Assembly: GCF_019802125.1 (NCBI RefSeq)
Contig: NZ_JAHVHT010000003.1
Coordinates: 434,001-498,000 of the forward strand
Length of the DNA: 64,000 nt
Direction of reading: 5' to 3'
DNA from: Tateyamaria omphalii
Lineage (GTDB): Bacteria; Pseudomonadota; Alphaproteobacteria; Rhodobacterales; Rhodobacteraceae
In this document: positions 35,954 through 44,960 of the stretch, piece after piece
Layout of the letters: each line of letters starts with the position of its first letter
How positions within the stretch are numbered: position 1 is the stretch's first letter
Made by a program: the position numbers and the translations under genes
Notes under the pieces: model-generated
Told to the model about the DNA's origin: nothing
The model's database searches: none
What the model saw: only the letters and a program-made list of their open reading frames with translations

Positions 35954-37120
35954 TCACTCCGTTGCGGCCACGATCTGGCGGAACATGTCGATATTCGAAG
36001 CACTTACGCCAGCCTCGCGAAACTTGCGATCCGCCGCAGTGGTCACAATGACTACACCCGCCTGCCTATCGATATAGAGGTACTGACCGTAGATGCCACG
36101 GCCCATGAACTGTCCTTCTGAGGCGCCAACAGGGATCCACCATTGATATCCGTACCCGATCTTGCCCGGCTGTGTCGGCGCGCTCGGGCGGGTGGAGGCT
36201 GCAATCCAGTCGGCTGGCACGATCTGCTGGCCCTGCCACGTGCCGTTTTGCAGGATCATCTGACCGAAGCGCGCATAGTCGCGCGTTGTGATGTTGAGCC
36301 CACCAAGCACAAAGGCCACGCCGATCCCATCCGTCAGATAAAGCGGCGACTGTTCCAACCCAAGTGGCCCGATCAGCTTTTCAGCCATCAAATCCGGGAT
36401 GTCGCGCCCGGTCGCGCCGCGCGCCACCATGCCAACCACATGCGTGTCGATTGAAGTGTACTGCCAGGTCTCGCCCGCCGGAGCGAAGGTTTCCGTCAGG
36501 CCTGCGGCGAAGTCATCCATCTTGCCGCCCAATGCGAGGACACGGCCCATCCTGTTGATATCGCTGTCGTAATCCAGATAGTCCTCGTCAAATGTGATGC
36601 CGCTGGTCATTTGCAGGACGTTTCGAATGGTGGCCCCGTCATATGCACCGCCCGCAAGGGAAGGGGCGTAGTCCGTCACCGGCGCATCAAGGGATGTGAT
36701 CGCGCCTTCGTCCACAAGGATGCCGAACAGGGCGGACAGATAGCTCTTGGCGACGGACCAACTGATGCGCAGATCGTCCGGGGCCGTCCCTTGGTAGTAG
36801 GCTTCGTGCACGATCTGCCCGTCCTTGAGGACCAGTGTGGAGGTCACCGTGCGGTCGGTTACCCATCCGGCATAGCTGTCGGGCATCTCGAGTGGTGCAC
36901 CTATGGGCAGGGTGCTGATGGGGGTGTCACCCTTCGGGATTTCGCGATGCAGGAATGCGCCATCCATGTTCGAAAAGTTCGATACAATGCGGTCTTCGTC
37001 GAACAATGTGTTGACGGCCAACAGGCGCGTGATCTCTTCGCGCTTCCACAAACCGATCACAAGTGCCGCGAGTGCTAGTGCAAGCAGTGCACGAAATATC
37101 CATTTTACGACTTTTCGCAT
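35954..37120 (-). CDS. Serine hydrolase of the beta-lactamase class C / penicillin-binding-protein fold
   Basis: 388 residues with an N-terminal membrane anchor (about 7-25). The nucleophile motif S-x-x-K is SVAK near residue 122, the Y-x-S/N equivalent is YTSIDTH near 220, and the third motif region is near MGRGIYGQ. Such proteins are carboxypeptidase- or esterase-like; resistance to beta-lactams is not implied. It faces the periplasm. Confidence 0.82.
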   Translation of the reverse strand: MRKVVKWIFRALLALALAALVIGLWKREEITRLLAVNTLFDEDRIVSNFSNMDGAFLHREIPKGDTPISTLPIGAPLEMPDSYAGWVTDRTVTSTLVLKDGQIVHEAYYQGTAPDDLRISWSVAKSYLSALFGILVDEGAITSLDAPVTDYAPSLAGGAYDGATIRNVLQMTSGITFDEDYLDYDSDINRMGRVLALGGKMDDFAAGLTETFAPAGETWQYTSIDTHVVGMVARGATGRDIPDLMAEKLIGPLGLEQSPLYLTDGIGVAFVLGGLNITTRDYARFGQMILQNGTWQGQQIVPADWIAASTRPSAPTQPGKIGYGYQWWIPVGASEGQFMGRGIYGQYLYIDRQAGVVIVTTAADRKFREAGVSASNIDMFRQIVAATE

Positions 37121-37174
37121 ATTCGTCCCCTACCTGCGCGTAACTATCCACAGCACCATGGTCGTCGTCAGGAG

Positions 37175-38209
37175 TTACCCTGCCCAGTTGATCCAGCGGC
37201 CATGAAAATCGGCACGTCCAAGGTTGAGGGTGATGTCGCCGGGCCACAAGCGCAAGGTTAACGCAGCGCCAACCGCGCCCGTCGTGTTGCTGTCGGTTTC
37301 CATTTGCATCCAGGCGAGGGGTGTCTCGGGCGTCGCGTTCGCCCCAGCCGCTTCGATCATGGCCGTGCCGCGTGCCTGCGCCTCCGCCGGGAAATACTGC
37401 CAGGCAACCGTGTGTTGGATCATGTGCATGTGACCCTCCGGCGCTGCTGCCAGACGCTGTTCCAGCCAGTCTATTGCGTCGCCCTGTTCGACCTTTGCCT
37501 TCAGCACGGACGTGGCCGAGCGGGTCAATTCGACCCTGTGTGGTTGATCCGCCCACAGATAGGACAGCAACGCCATGCGGCCCTTTTTATTTTTCAAATT
37601 CAGTGGATTGAGGTCCACACCTGATCTATCCACAACCTGTGGAGAACACAGCGGCGGCACCGGTCCAGTCCATTCGGGGCTGAGGGTCAGGGCCGCATCC
37701 TCCGGCCCGAAGCGGTGCTTGGGTGTGTCGAGCGCGAAATGGTCCCACATCAGGTTCAGTCCGCCGCTTGCGCCCAGCTCAGACAGAACGATGGGCCGGT
37801 CGAAATGCGACACGGCGACATGAGCCATCGGGATCAGGGCCGCGCTGCGCCGAACTTCGTTCGTTTGTGGCGCGTGCCTGATCCAGTCGAGGAAGAAATC
37901 TTCGTGCGTTTTCAAAGCGTTCAGAACAGCGCTTTCGAGTGCTGCATCATCAGCCGTGTTGGGAGGATAGGCGTTGATCAGGTCCGCATCCTTGCCCTGA
38001 AGCACCAGCGCGTGAAGTCCGCCGCCGATCCGAAGCGGCAGTGAATGCCCGGCAGGGCCGATATCCCCTTGATATTCAGCCATTTTTTGACCGAGCGCTG
38101 TGTCTGGATCCCAGCGGTCTGCCAGAATGCCGAGAACACGTCCCATCAGCGGTGACCCCATGTGGGCACAAGACTTGGACTGGTGCAGAAAGGCTTCGCG
38201 CAGGGTCAT
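37175..38209 (-). CDS. DUF2332-family protein
   Basis: 344 residues matching DUF2332: QSKSCAHMGSPLMGRVLG at the start, an ELGASGGLNLMWDHF block near 145 that looks like a methyltransferase-type glycine loop, and TAWQ-like HTVAWQYF near 270. The family is uncharacterised; the glycine-rich block hints at nucleotide or SAM binding but this is not shown. It overlaps the pth stop by four bases, so it is cotranscribed with pth. Confidence 0.8.
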   Translation of the reverse strand: MTLREAFLHQSKSCAHMGSPLMGRVLGILADRWDPDTALGQKMAEYQGDIGPAGHSLPLRIGGGLHALVLQGKDADLINAYPPNTADDAALESAVLNALKTHEDFFLDWIRHAPQTNEVRRSAALIPMAHVAVSHFDRPIVLSELGASGGLNLMWDHFALDTPKHRFGPEDAALTLSPEWTGPVPPLCSPQVVDRSGVDLNPLNLKNKKGRMALLSYLWADQPHRVELTRSATSVLKAKVEQGDAIDWLEQRLAAAPEGHMHMIQHTVAWQYFPAEAQARGTAMIEAAGANATPETPLAWMQMETDSNTTGAVGAALTLRLWPGDITLNLGRADFHGRWINWAG

Positions 38210-38883
38210 GAAAATCGGTCCATCAGTTTTTGAATGGGTGAGCGTGTGTCGGGCTCGGGCTCGTTTTCAGAAGCCTTTGTATTTGTTTCTTTTTTCTCGG
38301 ATTTACTGGAGCGGGGAGGTGCCACGCAGAGCGCTACGGCATTCATGAATTTGGCCCCGTCACCCAGGGCAAGATGGGGGGCGCCGTCCGAGCATCCGCG
38401 TATGACATCGTCGAGCCACACGTCATCGGCTTTCGGAAAGTCACGCAGAACATAGCCCGGCACCGCATCCTTGTGCCCCGGATGCCCGACGCCGAGCCGC
38501 ACGCGGGCATAGTCGGGGCCGATATGCGCGTGGATCGAGCGCAGGCCGTTGTGACCGGCATGTCCGCCGCCGACCTTCCAGCGCACCTTGCCCGGGGCGA
38601 GGTCAATTTCATCATGTAAAACAATGACATCCTCCGGTTCCAGCTTGTGAAACCGCATGGCGGCACCGACGCTGTCACCAGATTTGTTCATGTAAGTTTC
38701 GGGCTTGAGCAGGATCGCGCGGGTCGATCCGAACCGCCCTTCGGATACCGATCCCTGATGCTTGGACTTCCATGCGGGAAAGCCGTGATCGGACGCGATG
38801 CGGTCCAGAACCATGAAGCCGATATTGTGCCGGTTCCGCGCGTATTTCTGTCCGGGGTTGCCCAGACCGACGATCAGTTTCAT
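38206..38883 (-). CDS. pth: Peptidyl-tRNA hydrolase
   Basis: 225 residues. GLGNPGQKYARNRHNIGF holds the catalytic His (H19), and LHDEIDLAPGKVR holds the conserved Asp. The C-terminal 40 residues are a charged extension (SEKKETNTKASE) seen in relatives. Pth recycles peptidyl-tRNA. The start at 38883 gives the normal N-terminus; a longer frame to 39000 is not used. rplY lies upstream on the same strand, but a terminator stands between them. Confidence 0.94.
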   Translation of the reverse strand: MKLIVGLGNPGQKYARNRHNIGFMVLDRIASDHGFPAWKSKHQGSVSEGRFGSTRAILLKPETYMNKSGDSVGAAMRFHKLEPEDVIVLHDEIDLAPGKVRWKVGGGHAGHNGLRSIHAHIGPDYARVRLGVGHPGHKDAVPGYVLRDFPKADDVWLDDVIRGCSDGAPHLALGDGAKFMNAVALCVAPPRSSKSEKKETNTKASENEPEPDTRSPIQKLMDRFS

Positions 38884-38989
38884 GGATGCCCTCGTACAAT
38901 GTTGCAGCGCAGCATAGAGGGCGGTGAGGGGCGGGTCCAGCAATGCGTAAACGCACCGTACGCTAGGGGCTTTCGGCCTGAGCGTGATG

Positions 38990-39100
38990 AAAATGCACAT
39001 TTTTCAACGCAAACTGCGTGTTTTGACCCCTCGAAAACCTGGCAATTTCGGGTCGATCTGCACAAACTGCACATTTTCGCCCGTAAACTGCGCGTTTTGG
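38990..39100. repeat. Four copies of AAACTGCRYRTTTTGR in two 21-base-phased pairs
   Basis: Copies: AAAATGCACATTTTTC (38990-39005), AAACTGCGTGTTTTGA (39011-39026), AAACTGCACATTTTCG (39064-39079) and AAACTGCGCGTTTTGG (39085-39100). Starts within each pair are 21 bases apart, about two helical turns, and the pairs are 74 bases apart. The region lies upstream of pth (minus strand), so these may be regulator sites. Confidence 0.65.
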
Positions 39101-39192
39101 GTGGTGTGCAGCTGTTAAGATATTGAAAAGAATTAACCTTTGGGCGTGCCGCTTCAGATTTCGTTAAGAACCGCGCAGAACACGCTGAAACG

Positions 39193-39221
39193 AAAAAGGC
39201 CGCCCCGGATCGGAGCGGCCT
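39193..39221 (-). terminator. Rho-independent terminator after rplY
   Basis: On the minus strand a 7-bp stem (AGGCCGC/GCGGCCT; 39215-39221 with 39197-39203) is followed by TTTTCGTTT. It sits 27 bases after the rplY stop. Confidence 0.85.
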
Positions 39222-39247
39222 GATCTGAACCGACATTTGGTCGGTGA

Positions 39248-39889
39248 TTATTCTTCGCCAGCCTCTTCGGTGGCGTCTTCGCCCTCGGCGTCGCCCTCTT
39301 CGTTCTCGGACGAGCGCAGGCCGGACGGTGCCGTGATCGTTGCGATCACGAAGTCACGGTCGATGGTCGGCTTGGCGCCGCTCGGCAGCGTCACCGACGA
39401 GATGGTGATGCTGTCGCCAACTTCCGCGCCGCTCACGTCGATGGTGATGCTTTCGGGGATGTCGCCAGCGGTCACGACCAGTTCCACCTCGGGACGGACC
39501 AGCGACAGCACACCGCCTTTTTTCAGGCCGGGCGAGACGTCTTCGCCTTCCACTTCAACACCGATGAACAGGTTGATCTTGGTGGTGCGGCGCAGGCGCA
39601 TGAAGTCCACGTGTGTCGGCAGGTCCTTGACCACGTCGCGCTGCACGTCACGGCAGATGACGCGAACGTCGTCGTGGCCTTCGACTTTCATGTTGAAGAG
39701 GGTCGACTTGAACCGACCGGCTTTCAGCATTTTGAACAGCTTGTTGAAGGGCAGATTGATCGGCAGCGGATCTGCGTCGCCACCAAAAACAATCCCTGGA
39801 ACCATGCCGTCGCGGCGGGCCTGACGAGCGGCGCCCTTGCCTGTCCCCGTGCGTTCCAGGGCTTCGAGATCAGGAATCTCTCCAGCCAT
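39248..39889 (-). CDS. rplY: 50S ribosomal protein L25 (general stress protein Ctc form)
   Basis: 213 residues: an L25 N-terminal domain (about 5-95, with [20 protein letters not shown]) and the TL5/Ctc beta domain (about 100-190), then an acidic tail ([18 protein letters not shown]). L25 binds 5S rRNA. The long two-domain form is usual in alphaproteobacteria and is typically next to pth, as here. Confidence 0.94.
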   Translation of the reverse strand: MAGEIPDLEALERTGTGKGAARQARRDGMVPGIVFGGDADPLPINLPFNKLFKMLKAGRFKSTLFNMKVEGHDDVRVICRDVQRDVVKDLPTHVDFMRLRRTTKINLFIGVEVEGEDVSPGLKKGGVLSLVRPEVELVVTAGDIPESITIDVSGAEVGDSITISSVTLPSGAKPTIDRDFVIATITAPSGLRSSENEEGDAEGEDATEEAGEE

Positions 39890-40037
39890 AGTATTTCTCC
39901 AAAGTTAGGGCAGGGTGCCTCCAAGGCTGTCACCCCGCGTGAAGGCTGCGCTATAGACCGGTTTTTCGCCCATGAAAAGACGCAAAATACGCGCGCGAGG
40001 GCTGGACGATGTGAGGGCCGCGTGTCACCGCTTGGCC

Positions 40038-41210
40038 ATGAGACTTCTGGACGACATCATCGCTTCGCGCCGCGCCCTGATGGGGTTTGTTATTGTGGGC
40101 TTTGGCTGGGCTGCGTTTTCGGCGCAGATGCCGGTGATCAAGGCGCAGGTGGGTGTGGGCGACGGGGCCTGGGGCACGCTTGTGCTGATCGGGTCGACCG
40201 GTGCGATCATGGCGATGTGGCTGGCGCCGTTTTTGCATCGTTTGATCGGACGGTGGGCTATGATCGCTGGCGCGGTGATCATGGCACTGGGGTTCGTGCT
40301 GGCGGGGGCGGCGCAGGTCCCGGTGGTCATGGGCATTGCCCTGTTTCTGGCGGCAGGCGGGTCCGGCATCACCGATGTGCTCGCCAATGCCGAGGTGAGC
40401 GAGGCCGAGGCGAGCACCGGGCGATCCCTGATGAACCTGAACCACGGTCTGTTTTCAGTGTCTTATGCGCTGGCTGCCGTTGCGGTTGGGGTTGCACGCG
40501 AGGGCGGCTGGGGGCCGGTGGCGATCTTTGCGGGTCTTGCGCTTGCCGTGGCCGTTCTGAGCCCCTGGTTGATCCTGCCGGTAAGGACGCTGAGCGAGGA
40601 AGACACGCAGGACACAACGGGTATGCCGCGCCTGCTGGTCTGGGTTGGCGGTCTCGTGGTTCTGTCTGCCTTTCTGGGAGAGGCCGCATCGGAGGGTTGG
40701 TCGGCCCTGCACGTGGAACGGACGCTGGGTGGTGGACCGGCGGAGGGCGCCCTGGGCCCGGCGCTGCTTGCCACCGGCATGGCGGTGGGCCGATTGGGCG
40801 GTCATATCTTTGGCGCGAGTTGGCCGCCCTTCCGGGTGATGGTTGTGGCCTCCTGCCTTGCCGGACTGGGTCTTGCACTGGCCGGGGCGGCAACGGGTTT
40901 GCCCATGGCCTATGCCGGGTTTCTGCTGGGTGGGCTTGGCGTGTCGGTTGTGGGCCCCCTGGCCTTGGGGCTGGTGGGGCAGGCCGTGCGTCCGAAATAT
41001 CGTCTTGCCGCGATCAGCCAGGCCGCGGCCCTTGGCTATGCAGCGTTTTTCCTTGGCCCCGTCATCATGGGTTTTGTCGCCGAAGGCTTCGGGCTGCGCG
41101 TCTCTTTCTATGTGATCGCCGGCATCATGTTTGCGGTGGCTGCACTCCTCCTCCCGTCATGGGGACGGATGCTTGGCCGCCAACGCGCGCATATCCCTTC
41201 TTCTGGCTAA
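40038..41210 (+). CDS. MFS transporter
   Basis: 390 residues with about twelve hydrophobic helices, the usual charged loop after helix 2 replaced by FLHRLIGRWAM, and a Gly/Ala-rich second half. It resembles the FucP/YfmO-like or 'MFS_1' exporters of Rhodobacterales; no substrate can be read. The ATG at 40038 starts just before the first helix; an in-frame start at 39972 adds a basic leader. Its last codons overlap a repeated 3' element (41197-41268). Confidence 0.82.
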   Translation: MRLLDDIIASRRALMGFVIVGFGWAAFSAQMPVIKAQVGVGDGAWGTLVLIGSTGAIMAMWLAPFLHRLIGRWAMIAGAVIMALGFVLAGAAQVPVVMGIALFLAAGGSGITDVLANAEVSEAEASTGRSLMNLNHGLFSVSYALAAVAVGVAREGGWGPVAIFAGLALAVAVLSPWLILPVRTLSEEDTQDTTGMPRLLVWVGGLVVLSAFLGEAASEGWSALHVERTLGGGPAEGALGPALLATGMAVGRLGGHIFGASWPPFRVMVVASCLAGLGLALAGAATGLPMAYAGFLLGGLGVSVVGPLALGLVGQAVRPKYRLAAISQAAALGYAAFFLGPVIMGFVAEGFGLRVSFYVIAGIMFAVAALLLPSWGRMLGRQRAHIPSSG

Positions 41211-41268
41211 AAATACTTCGGGGTCTGGGGCAGAGCCCCAGCCGGTCGCCGCGGGGCACCGCGGCGAA
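41197..41268 (-). repeat. 3'-end hairpin element, copy C (after lldD)
   Basis: Read on the minus strand after the lldD stop: an 8-bp stem CGCCGCGG/CCGCGGCG (41247-41266), a second stem CTGGGGC/GCCCCAG (41225-41241), then CCCCGAAGTATTTTTAGCCAGAAGAAG (41197-41223). The 3' module is almost identical to copy B at 44991-45017. Confidence 0.7.
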
Positions 41269-41272
41269 ATCC

Positions 41273-42436
41273 CTATTGCCAGCGCCCTTCGAACCCTTCG
41301 GGCACCAGCAGGTTGTGCCGCCCAAGATTGGCAACATTCGTCTCGCCACAAAGCGCCATGGTCGTGTCGAGTTCCTTGTGGATGACGTTCAGCGCCTCGG
41401 TCACGCCCTGTTGGCCCATCGCACCCAGCCCGTAGACAAAGGCGCGGCCGATATAGGTGCCCTTGACCCCCATGGCGAGCGCCTTCAGGACGTCCTGGCC
41501 GGAACGGATCCCGCTGTCGAGATGCACTTCGACCTGATCGCCCACCGCATCGAGGATCGAGGGCAGGGCACGGATGGAGCTGAGCGCGCCGTCGAGCTGC
41601 CGCCCGCCGTGGTTCGACACGATGATGGCATCCGCACCGACCTTGAGCGCCATTTTCGCGTCGTCAGCGTCGAGAATGCCCTTGAGAATGACCTTGCCGC
41701 CCCATTGCTCTTTCAGCTTGGCGACCTTGGACCAATCGAGCGTCGGGTCGAATTGTTCGGCGGTCCAAGCACCGAGCGATGAGGCGTCGCTGATGCCGTC
41801 CACATGGCCGACGATATTGCCAAACTCGCGGCGCTTGGCCGACAGCATCTCGATCCCCCAGGACCATTTGGTCATCAGGTTCGCAATGGTTTTGGCCGTG
41901 AGTTTCGGCGGGGCGGAGAGGCCGTTTTTCAGGTCCTTGTGTCGTTGGCCGAGGATTTGCAGGTCGAGCGTGATGACGAGGGCGGAACAGTTTGCGTCCT
42001 TGGCCCGCTGGATCAGGCGGGCGACATAGTTCTGGTCCTTCATCGTGTAGAGCTGGAACCAGAAGGGCGCGTCGGTGAAGCCGGCCACATCCTCGATCGA
42101 ATTGATGGACATGGTGGAGAGGGTGAAGGGCACACCGAATTTCTCTGCGGCCCGCGCGGCTTTCATTTCGCCGTCGGCGTGTTGCATTCCGGTCAGGCCT
42201 ACGGGCGCGAGAGCGACGGGCATGGCCACGTCCTGGCCGATCATCTGGCTTTTGGTGCTGCGCCCGGACATGTCCACGGCCACGCGCTGGCGCAGGCGGA
42301 TGTCATCGAAGTCCGAAGAATTGTCGCGGAAGGTCTGTTCGGTCCAGCTGCCGGATTCGCAGTAGTCGTAGAACATGCGCGGCACGCGGCGTTCGTAGAT
42401 GCGTTTCAGATCGTCGATGGTGGTGATCACGGGCAT
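41273..42436 (-). CDS. lldD: L-lactate dehydrogenase (FMN-dependent alpha-hydroxy acid oxidase family)
   Basis: 387 residues of the FMN alpha-hydroxy acid dehydrogenase family. The catalytic His-Gly-Gly-Arg is in SNHGGRQLDG near residue 255, the FMN-phosphate region is GIRSGQDVLKALAMG, and the N-terminal YYESGS-like YDYCESGSW is present. It oxidises L-lactate to pyruvate into the respiratory chain, though mandelate or glycolate are possible. The start at 42436 lies 13 bases after a palindrome that could be an operator. Confidence 0.88.
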   Translation of the reverse strand: MPVITTIDDLKRIYERRVPRMFYDYCESGSWTEQTFRDNSSDFDDIRLRQRVAVDMSGRSTKSQMIGQDVAMPVALAPVGLTGMQHADGEMKAARAAEKFGVPFTLSTMSINSIEDVAGFTDAPFWFQLYTMKDQNYVARLIQRAKDANCSALVITLDLQILGQRHKDLKNGLSAPPKLTAKTIANLMTKWSWGIEMLSAKRREFGNIVGHVDGISDASSLGAWTAEQFDPTLDWSKVAKLKEQWGGKVILKGILDADDAKMALKVGADAIIVSNHGGRQLDGALSSIRALPSILDAVGDQVEVHLDSGIRSGQDVLKALAMGVKGTYIGRAFVYGLGAMGQQGVTEALNVIHKELDTTMALCGETNVANLGRHNLLVPEGFEGRWQ

Positions 42437-42448
42437 GGGAAACTTCCG

Positions 42449-42475
42449 ATATTGGTTAGGTTTGCTTACCAATAT
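42449..42475. promoter_or_regulatory. 27-base palindrome upstream of lldD
   Basis: ATATTGGT (42449-42456) and ACCAATAT (42468-42475) form perfect 8-base arms around an 11-base centre with two further pairs. It lies directly before the lldD ribosome site. The TTGGT/ACCAA halves are like those bound by GntR-type lactate regulators, but the gap is longer, so the binder is unknown. Confidence 0.5.
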
Positions 42476-42594
42476 GGACTGTTTTGGGCAAGGGATGATG
42501 TGCTGGCAGCGAAAAAGTACGAAATGGGACTTGTTTGGTGCGATATCGTATTATATCTCGTATTTGGTTCGAAATCGCACAAATGGAGATCTTC

Positions 42595-43740
42595 ATGTCG
42601 CTGTCCCGCCGTAAAACACTTGCCCTGATCGGAGGTGGTTCGATCCTCGCCGCGTCCGGTGCCGCCGCCTATGCCGTGACCCGCAGACCGCAGACTGCTT
42701 TGAAACCCTGGTCGGTCGCCGGTACCTACGCCGAGCCCCGTATGCGGGCGCTGTCCTATGCCATTCTGGCCCCGAACCCGCACAACCGTCAGCCCTGGCA
42801 GGTTGATCTGCGCAAAGAGGGCGAAGTGACCCTGCGCGTGGATACGGAGCGGCTGCTGCCGCATACCGACCCGTTCGGCCGTCAGATCGTGATCGGTCTT
42901 GGCTGCTTTCTGGAGCTGATGACGCTTGCGGCGGCAGAACAGGGGTACGGGGTCGATCTGGATCTCTTCCCGGATGGCGAAGACCCCGACGGTCTCGACC
43001 ACCGCCGGGTGGCTGTTGCGCGCTTTTTCGAAGGGGCGGGCACGCCTGAGCCGGACCTGTTCGGGCAGGTCATGCATCGTCGGTCCCTTAAGGAGCCGTT
43101 CGATACGGACCGCCCGGTTGATCAGGCAACGCTGGATGCGGTTCTGAGTGTTGCGACCCGCACGACCGTGGCAGGCTCGGTCGCGGCTGACGATATCGCT
43201 GCGCTGCGGGTGCTGAGCCATGAGGCGCTGCGGATCGAGATCGAGACACCGCACACCTACAAGGAAAGCGTGGACCTGTTCCGCATTGGCAGGCGCGAGG
43301 TTGATGCAAACCCCGACGGGATCGACTTTAGCGGTCCGATGTTCGAGGCGATGGCCCTGACCGGCACCTTTTCCCGGGAGGCGGCGCTGGCGCAGGATTC
43401 GCTGGCCTATGAGGGTGGTCTAAAGGCGGTCTTTGCCAATGCGGACACTGCCATGGGGCATCTGTGGCAGATCACGCCGACCAACACGCGGGTGGATCAG
43501 ATCGCCGCAGGTCGCGATTGGCTGCGTTTGAACCTTGCCACAACGCGGGCAGGGCTTGGTCTGCAACCGCTGAGCCAGGCGCTGCAGGAATATCCCGAGA
43601 TGGCCGGGCTTTATGCCGAGGTGCATGACAGGCTGGCGCCAGCGGGCGGAACCGTGCAAATGTTTGCGCGGATCGGGTATGGCCCCGACATCGCACAGAG
43701 CCCGCGCTGGGGATTGGAAAGCAAGATCGTGCATGCGTGA
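42595..43740 (+). CDS. TAT-exported Acg-like nitroreductase family protein
   Basis: 381 residues. SRRKTLALIGGG at the N-terminus is a twin-arginine type signal followed by a hydrophobic stretch, so export of the folded flavoprotein is likely. The body has APNPHNRQPWQV near residue 60 and TRAGLGLQPLSQAL near 325, features of Acg-type FMN nitroreductases. GGAG lies seven bases before the ATG at 42595. The reaction is unknown. The next gene, a MarR regulator, overlaps by eight bases. Confidence 0.78.
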   Translation: MSLSRRKTLALIGGGSILAASGAAAYAVTRRPQTALKPWSVAGTYAEPRMRALSYAILAPNPHNRQPWQVDLRKEGEVTLRVDTERLLPHTDPFGRQIVIGLGCFLELMTLAAAEQGYGVDLDLFPDGEDPDGLDHRRVAVARFFEGAGTPEPDLFGQVMHRRSLKEPFDTDRPVDQATLDAVLSVATRTTVAGSVAADDIAALRVLSHEALRIEIETPHTYKESVDLFRIGRREVDANPDGIDFSGPMFEAMALTGTFSREAALAQDSLAYEGGLKAVFANADTAMGHLWQITPTNTRVDQIAAGRDWLRLNLATTRAGLGLQPLSQALQEYPEMAGLYAEVHDRLAPAGGTVQMFARIGYGPDIAQSPRWGLESKIVHA

Positions 43741-44179
43741 CAATGACCCGTCGGTCTTTTTCGAGGTGTTCAATGAGATCGGCATCATCGAACAGTTGAG
43801 CCGCGCCATTTTGGAGGCGCGGCTGCCCCATGGGCTGATTGCGCCGCATTTTTCGGTGCTCAATCATTTGACCCGCGTTGGCGATGGGCGCACGCCGATG
43901 GAGATGGCGCGCGCCTTTCAGGTGCCTAAGACCAGCATGACGCACACGCTGAAAGGGCTGGAGCAGCATGGTCTGGTCGAGATGCGCCCGAACCCGGACG
44001 ACGGTCGGTCCAAACGCGTGTGGCTGACCGAAAGGGGACGCGAGGTGCGCGCAGAAACGATTGCGGCCCTTGGGCCTGACTTTGCGAAGTTGGCGCAGGG
44101 CTTTGATGTGGCGCAACTGGTGGAGATGCGCCCTGTGCTGACTGCGCTGCGGGAGTATCTGGACGCGGCAAGAGACTGA
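43733..44179 (+). CDS. MarR-family transcriptional regulator
   Basis: 148 residues with the MarR winged helix: PHFSVLNHLTRVGDGRTPMEMARAF, recognition helix VPKTSMTHTLKGLEQHGLVE and the wing NPDDGRSKRVWLTERG. MarR proteins bind palindromes as dimers and release on ligand binding or oxidation. It overlaps the nitroreductase gene by eight bases, so it likely controls that promoter (42500-42594). Confidence 0.88.
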   Translation: MRDNDPSVFFEVFNEIGIIEQLSRAILEARLPHGLIAPHFSVLNHLTRVGDGRTPMEMARAFQVPKTSMTHTLKGLEQHGLVEMRPNPDDGRSKRVWLTERGREVRAETIAALGPDFAKLAQGFDVAQLVEMRPVLTALREYLDAARD

Positions 44180-44254
44180 GCCGGGCGCAGGACACCTGCG
44201 CCTTACGCGCCCCGCCCATTGCCCCTGTCTGCGCCGCGCGCTAAAGGGCGCGCC

Positions 44255-44953
44255 ATGACTGAACGCCCCCATCGCAACTTCTATGGACGTCTCAAGGGCA
44301 AGACCCTGAAGGACAGTCAGAAACGCTATCTGGATGAAGATCTGGAGGCGCTGTCGCCGGGGCCCGTGTCGTGGGAGGACAACCCCGCGCGTGAGCCGCT
44401 GGATCTGGATGCGCTTTTTGGGGGCAAGCCCGTGTGGCTGGAGGTGGGTTTTGGTGGCGGTGAGCATCTGGTGCATCAGGCCGCTGAAAATCCGGACGTC
44501 GGCATCATTGGGGCGGAGCCTTATATCAACGGCGTTGCGATGCTGCTGGGCAAGATCCGGAGGGCAGGGGTCGAGAACCTGGCCGTGCATCCGGGCGATG
44601 CGCGCGATCTGATGGATGTGCTGCCTGCGGCGTCGATTGCGCGGGCCTTTCTGCTTTATCCCGATCCCTGGCCCAAGGCGCGGCATCACCGGCGCCGCTT
44701 TGTCACACAGGAACATCTGGAGCCCCTGGCCCGTGCGTTGAAGCCGGGTGCGATCTTTCGCGTGGCAACCGATATTCCCGATTACGTGCGTCAGACGTTG
44801 GAAGAGGTGCCGAAGGCGGGGTTCGAGTGGTTGGCGGAGCGCCCGGCCGATTGGCGGGAGCCGTGGGGCGACTGGATCAGCACCCGCTATGAGCAGAAGG
44901 CCCTGCGCGAGGGACGGGTGCCGCATTACCTGACGTTTCGGCGAAAGGACTAG
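44255..44953 (+). CDS. trmB: tRNA (guanine-N7-)-methyltransferase
   Basis: 232 residues with the SAM loop LEVGFGGGEHL near 65, the acidic GAEPYINGV after it, and the TrmB block LLYPDPWPKARHHRRRF near 140. The enzyme makes m7G46 in tRNA. ATG at 44255; an upstream in-frame start at 44219 adds twelve residues. A hairpin element follows the stop. Confidence 0.93.
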   Translation: MTERPHRNFYGRLKGKTLKDSQKRYLDEDLEALSPGPVSWEDNPAREPLDLDALFGGKPVWLEVGFGGGEHLVHQAAENPDVGIIGAEPYINGVAMLLGKIRRAGVENLAVHPGDARDLMDVLPAASIARAFLLYPDPWPKARHHRRRFVTQEHLEPLARALKPGAIFRVATDIPDYVRQTLEEVPKAGFEWLAERPADWREPWGDWISTRYEQKALREGRVPHYLTFRRKD

Positions 44954-44960
44954 CGTTTTT

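Larger units (their letters stand above)
38884..39247. other. rplY-pth intergenic region with a four-copy motif
   Basis: No gene is visible. It contains four copies of a 16-base motif (38990-39100) and the rplY terminator (39193-39221). TTAAGATATTGAAAAGAATTAA lies at about 39115-39137. Confidence 0.7.
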
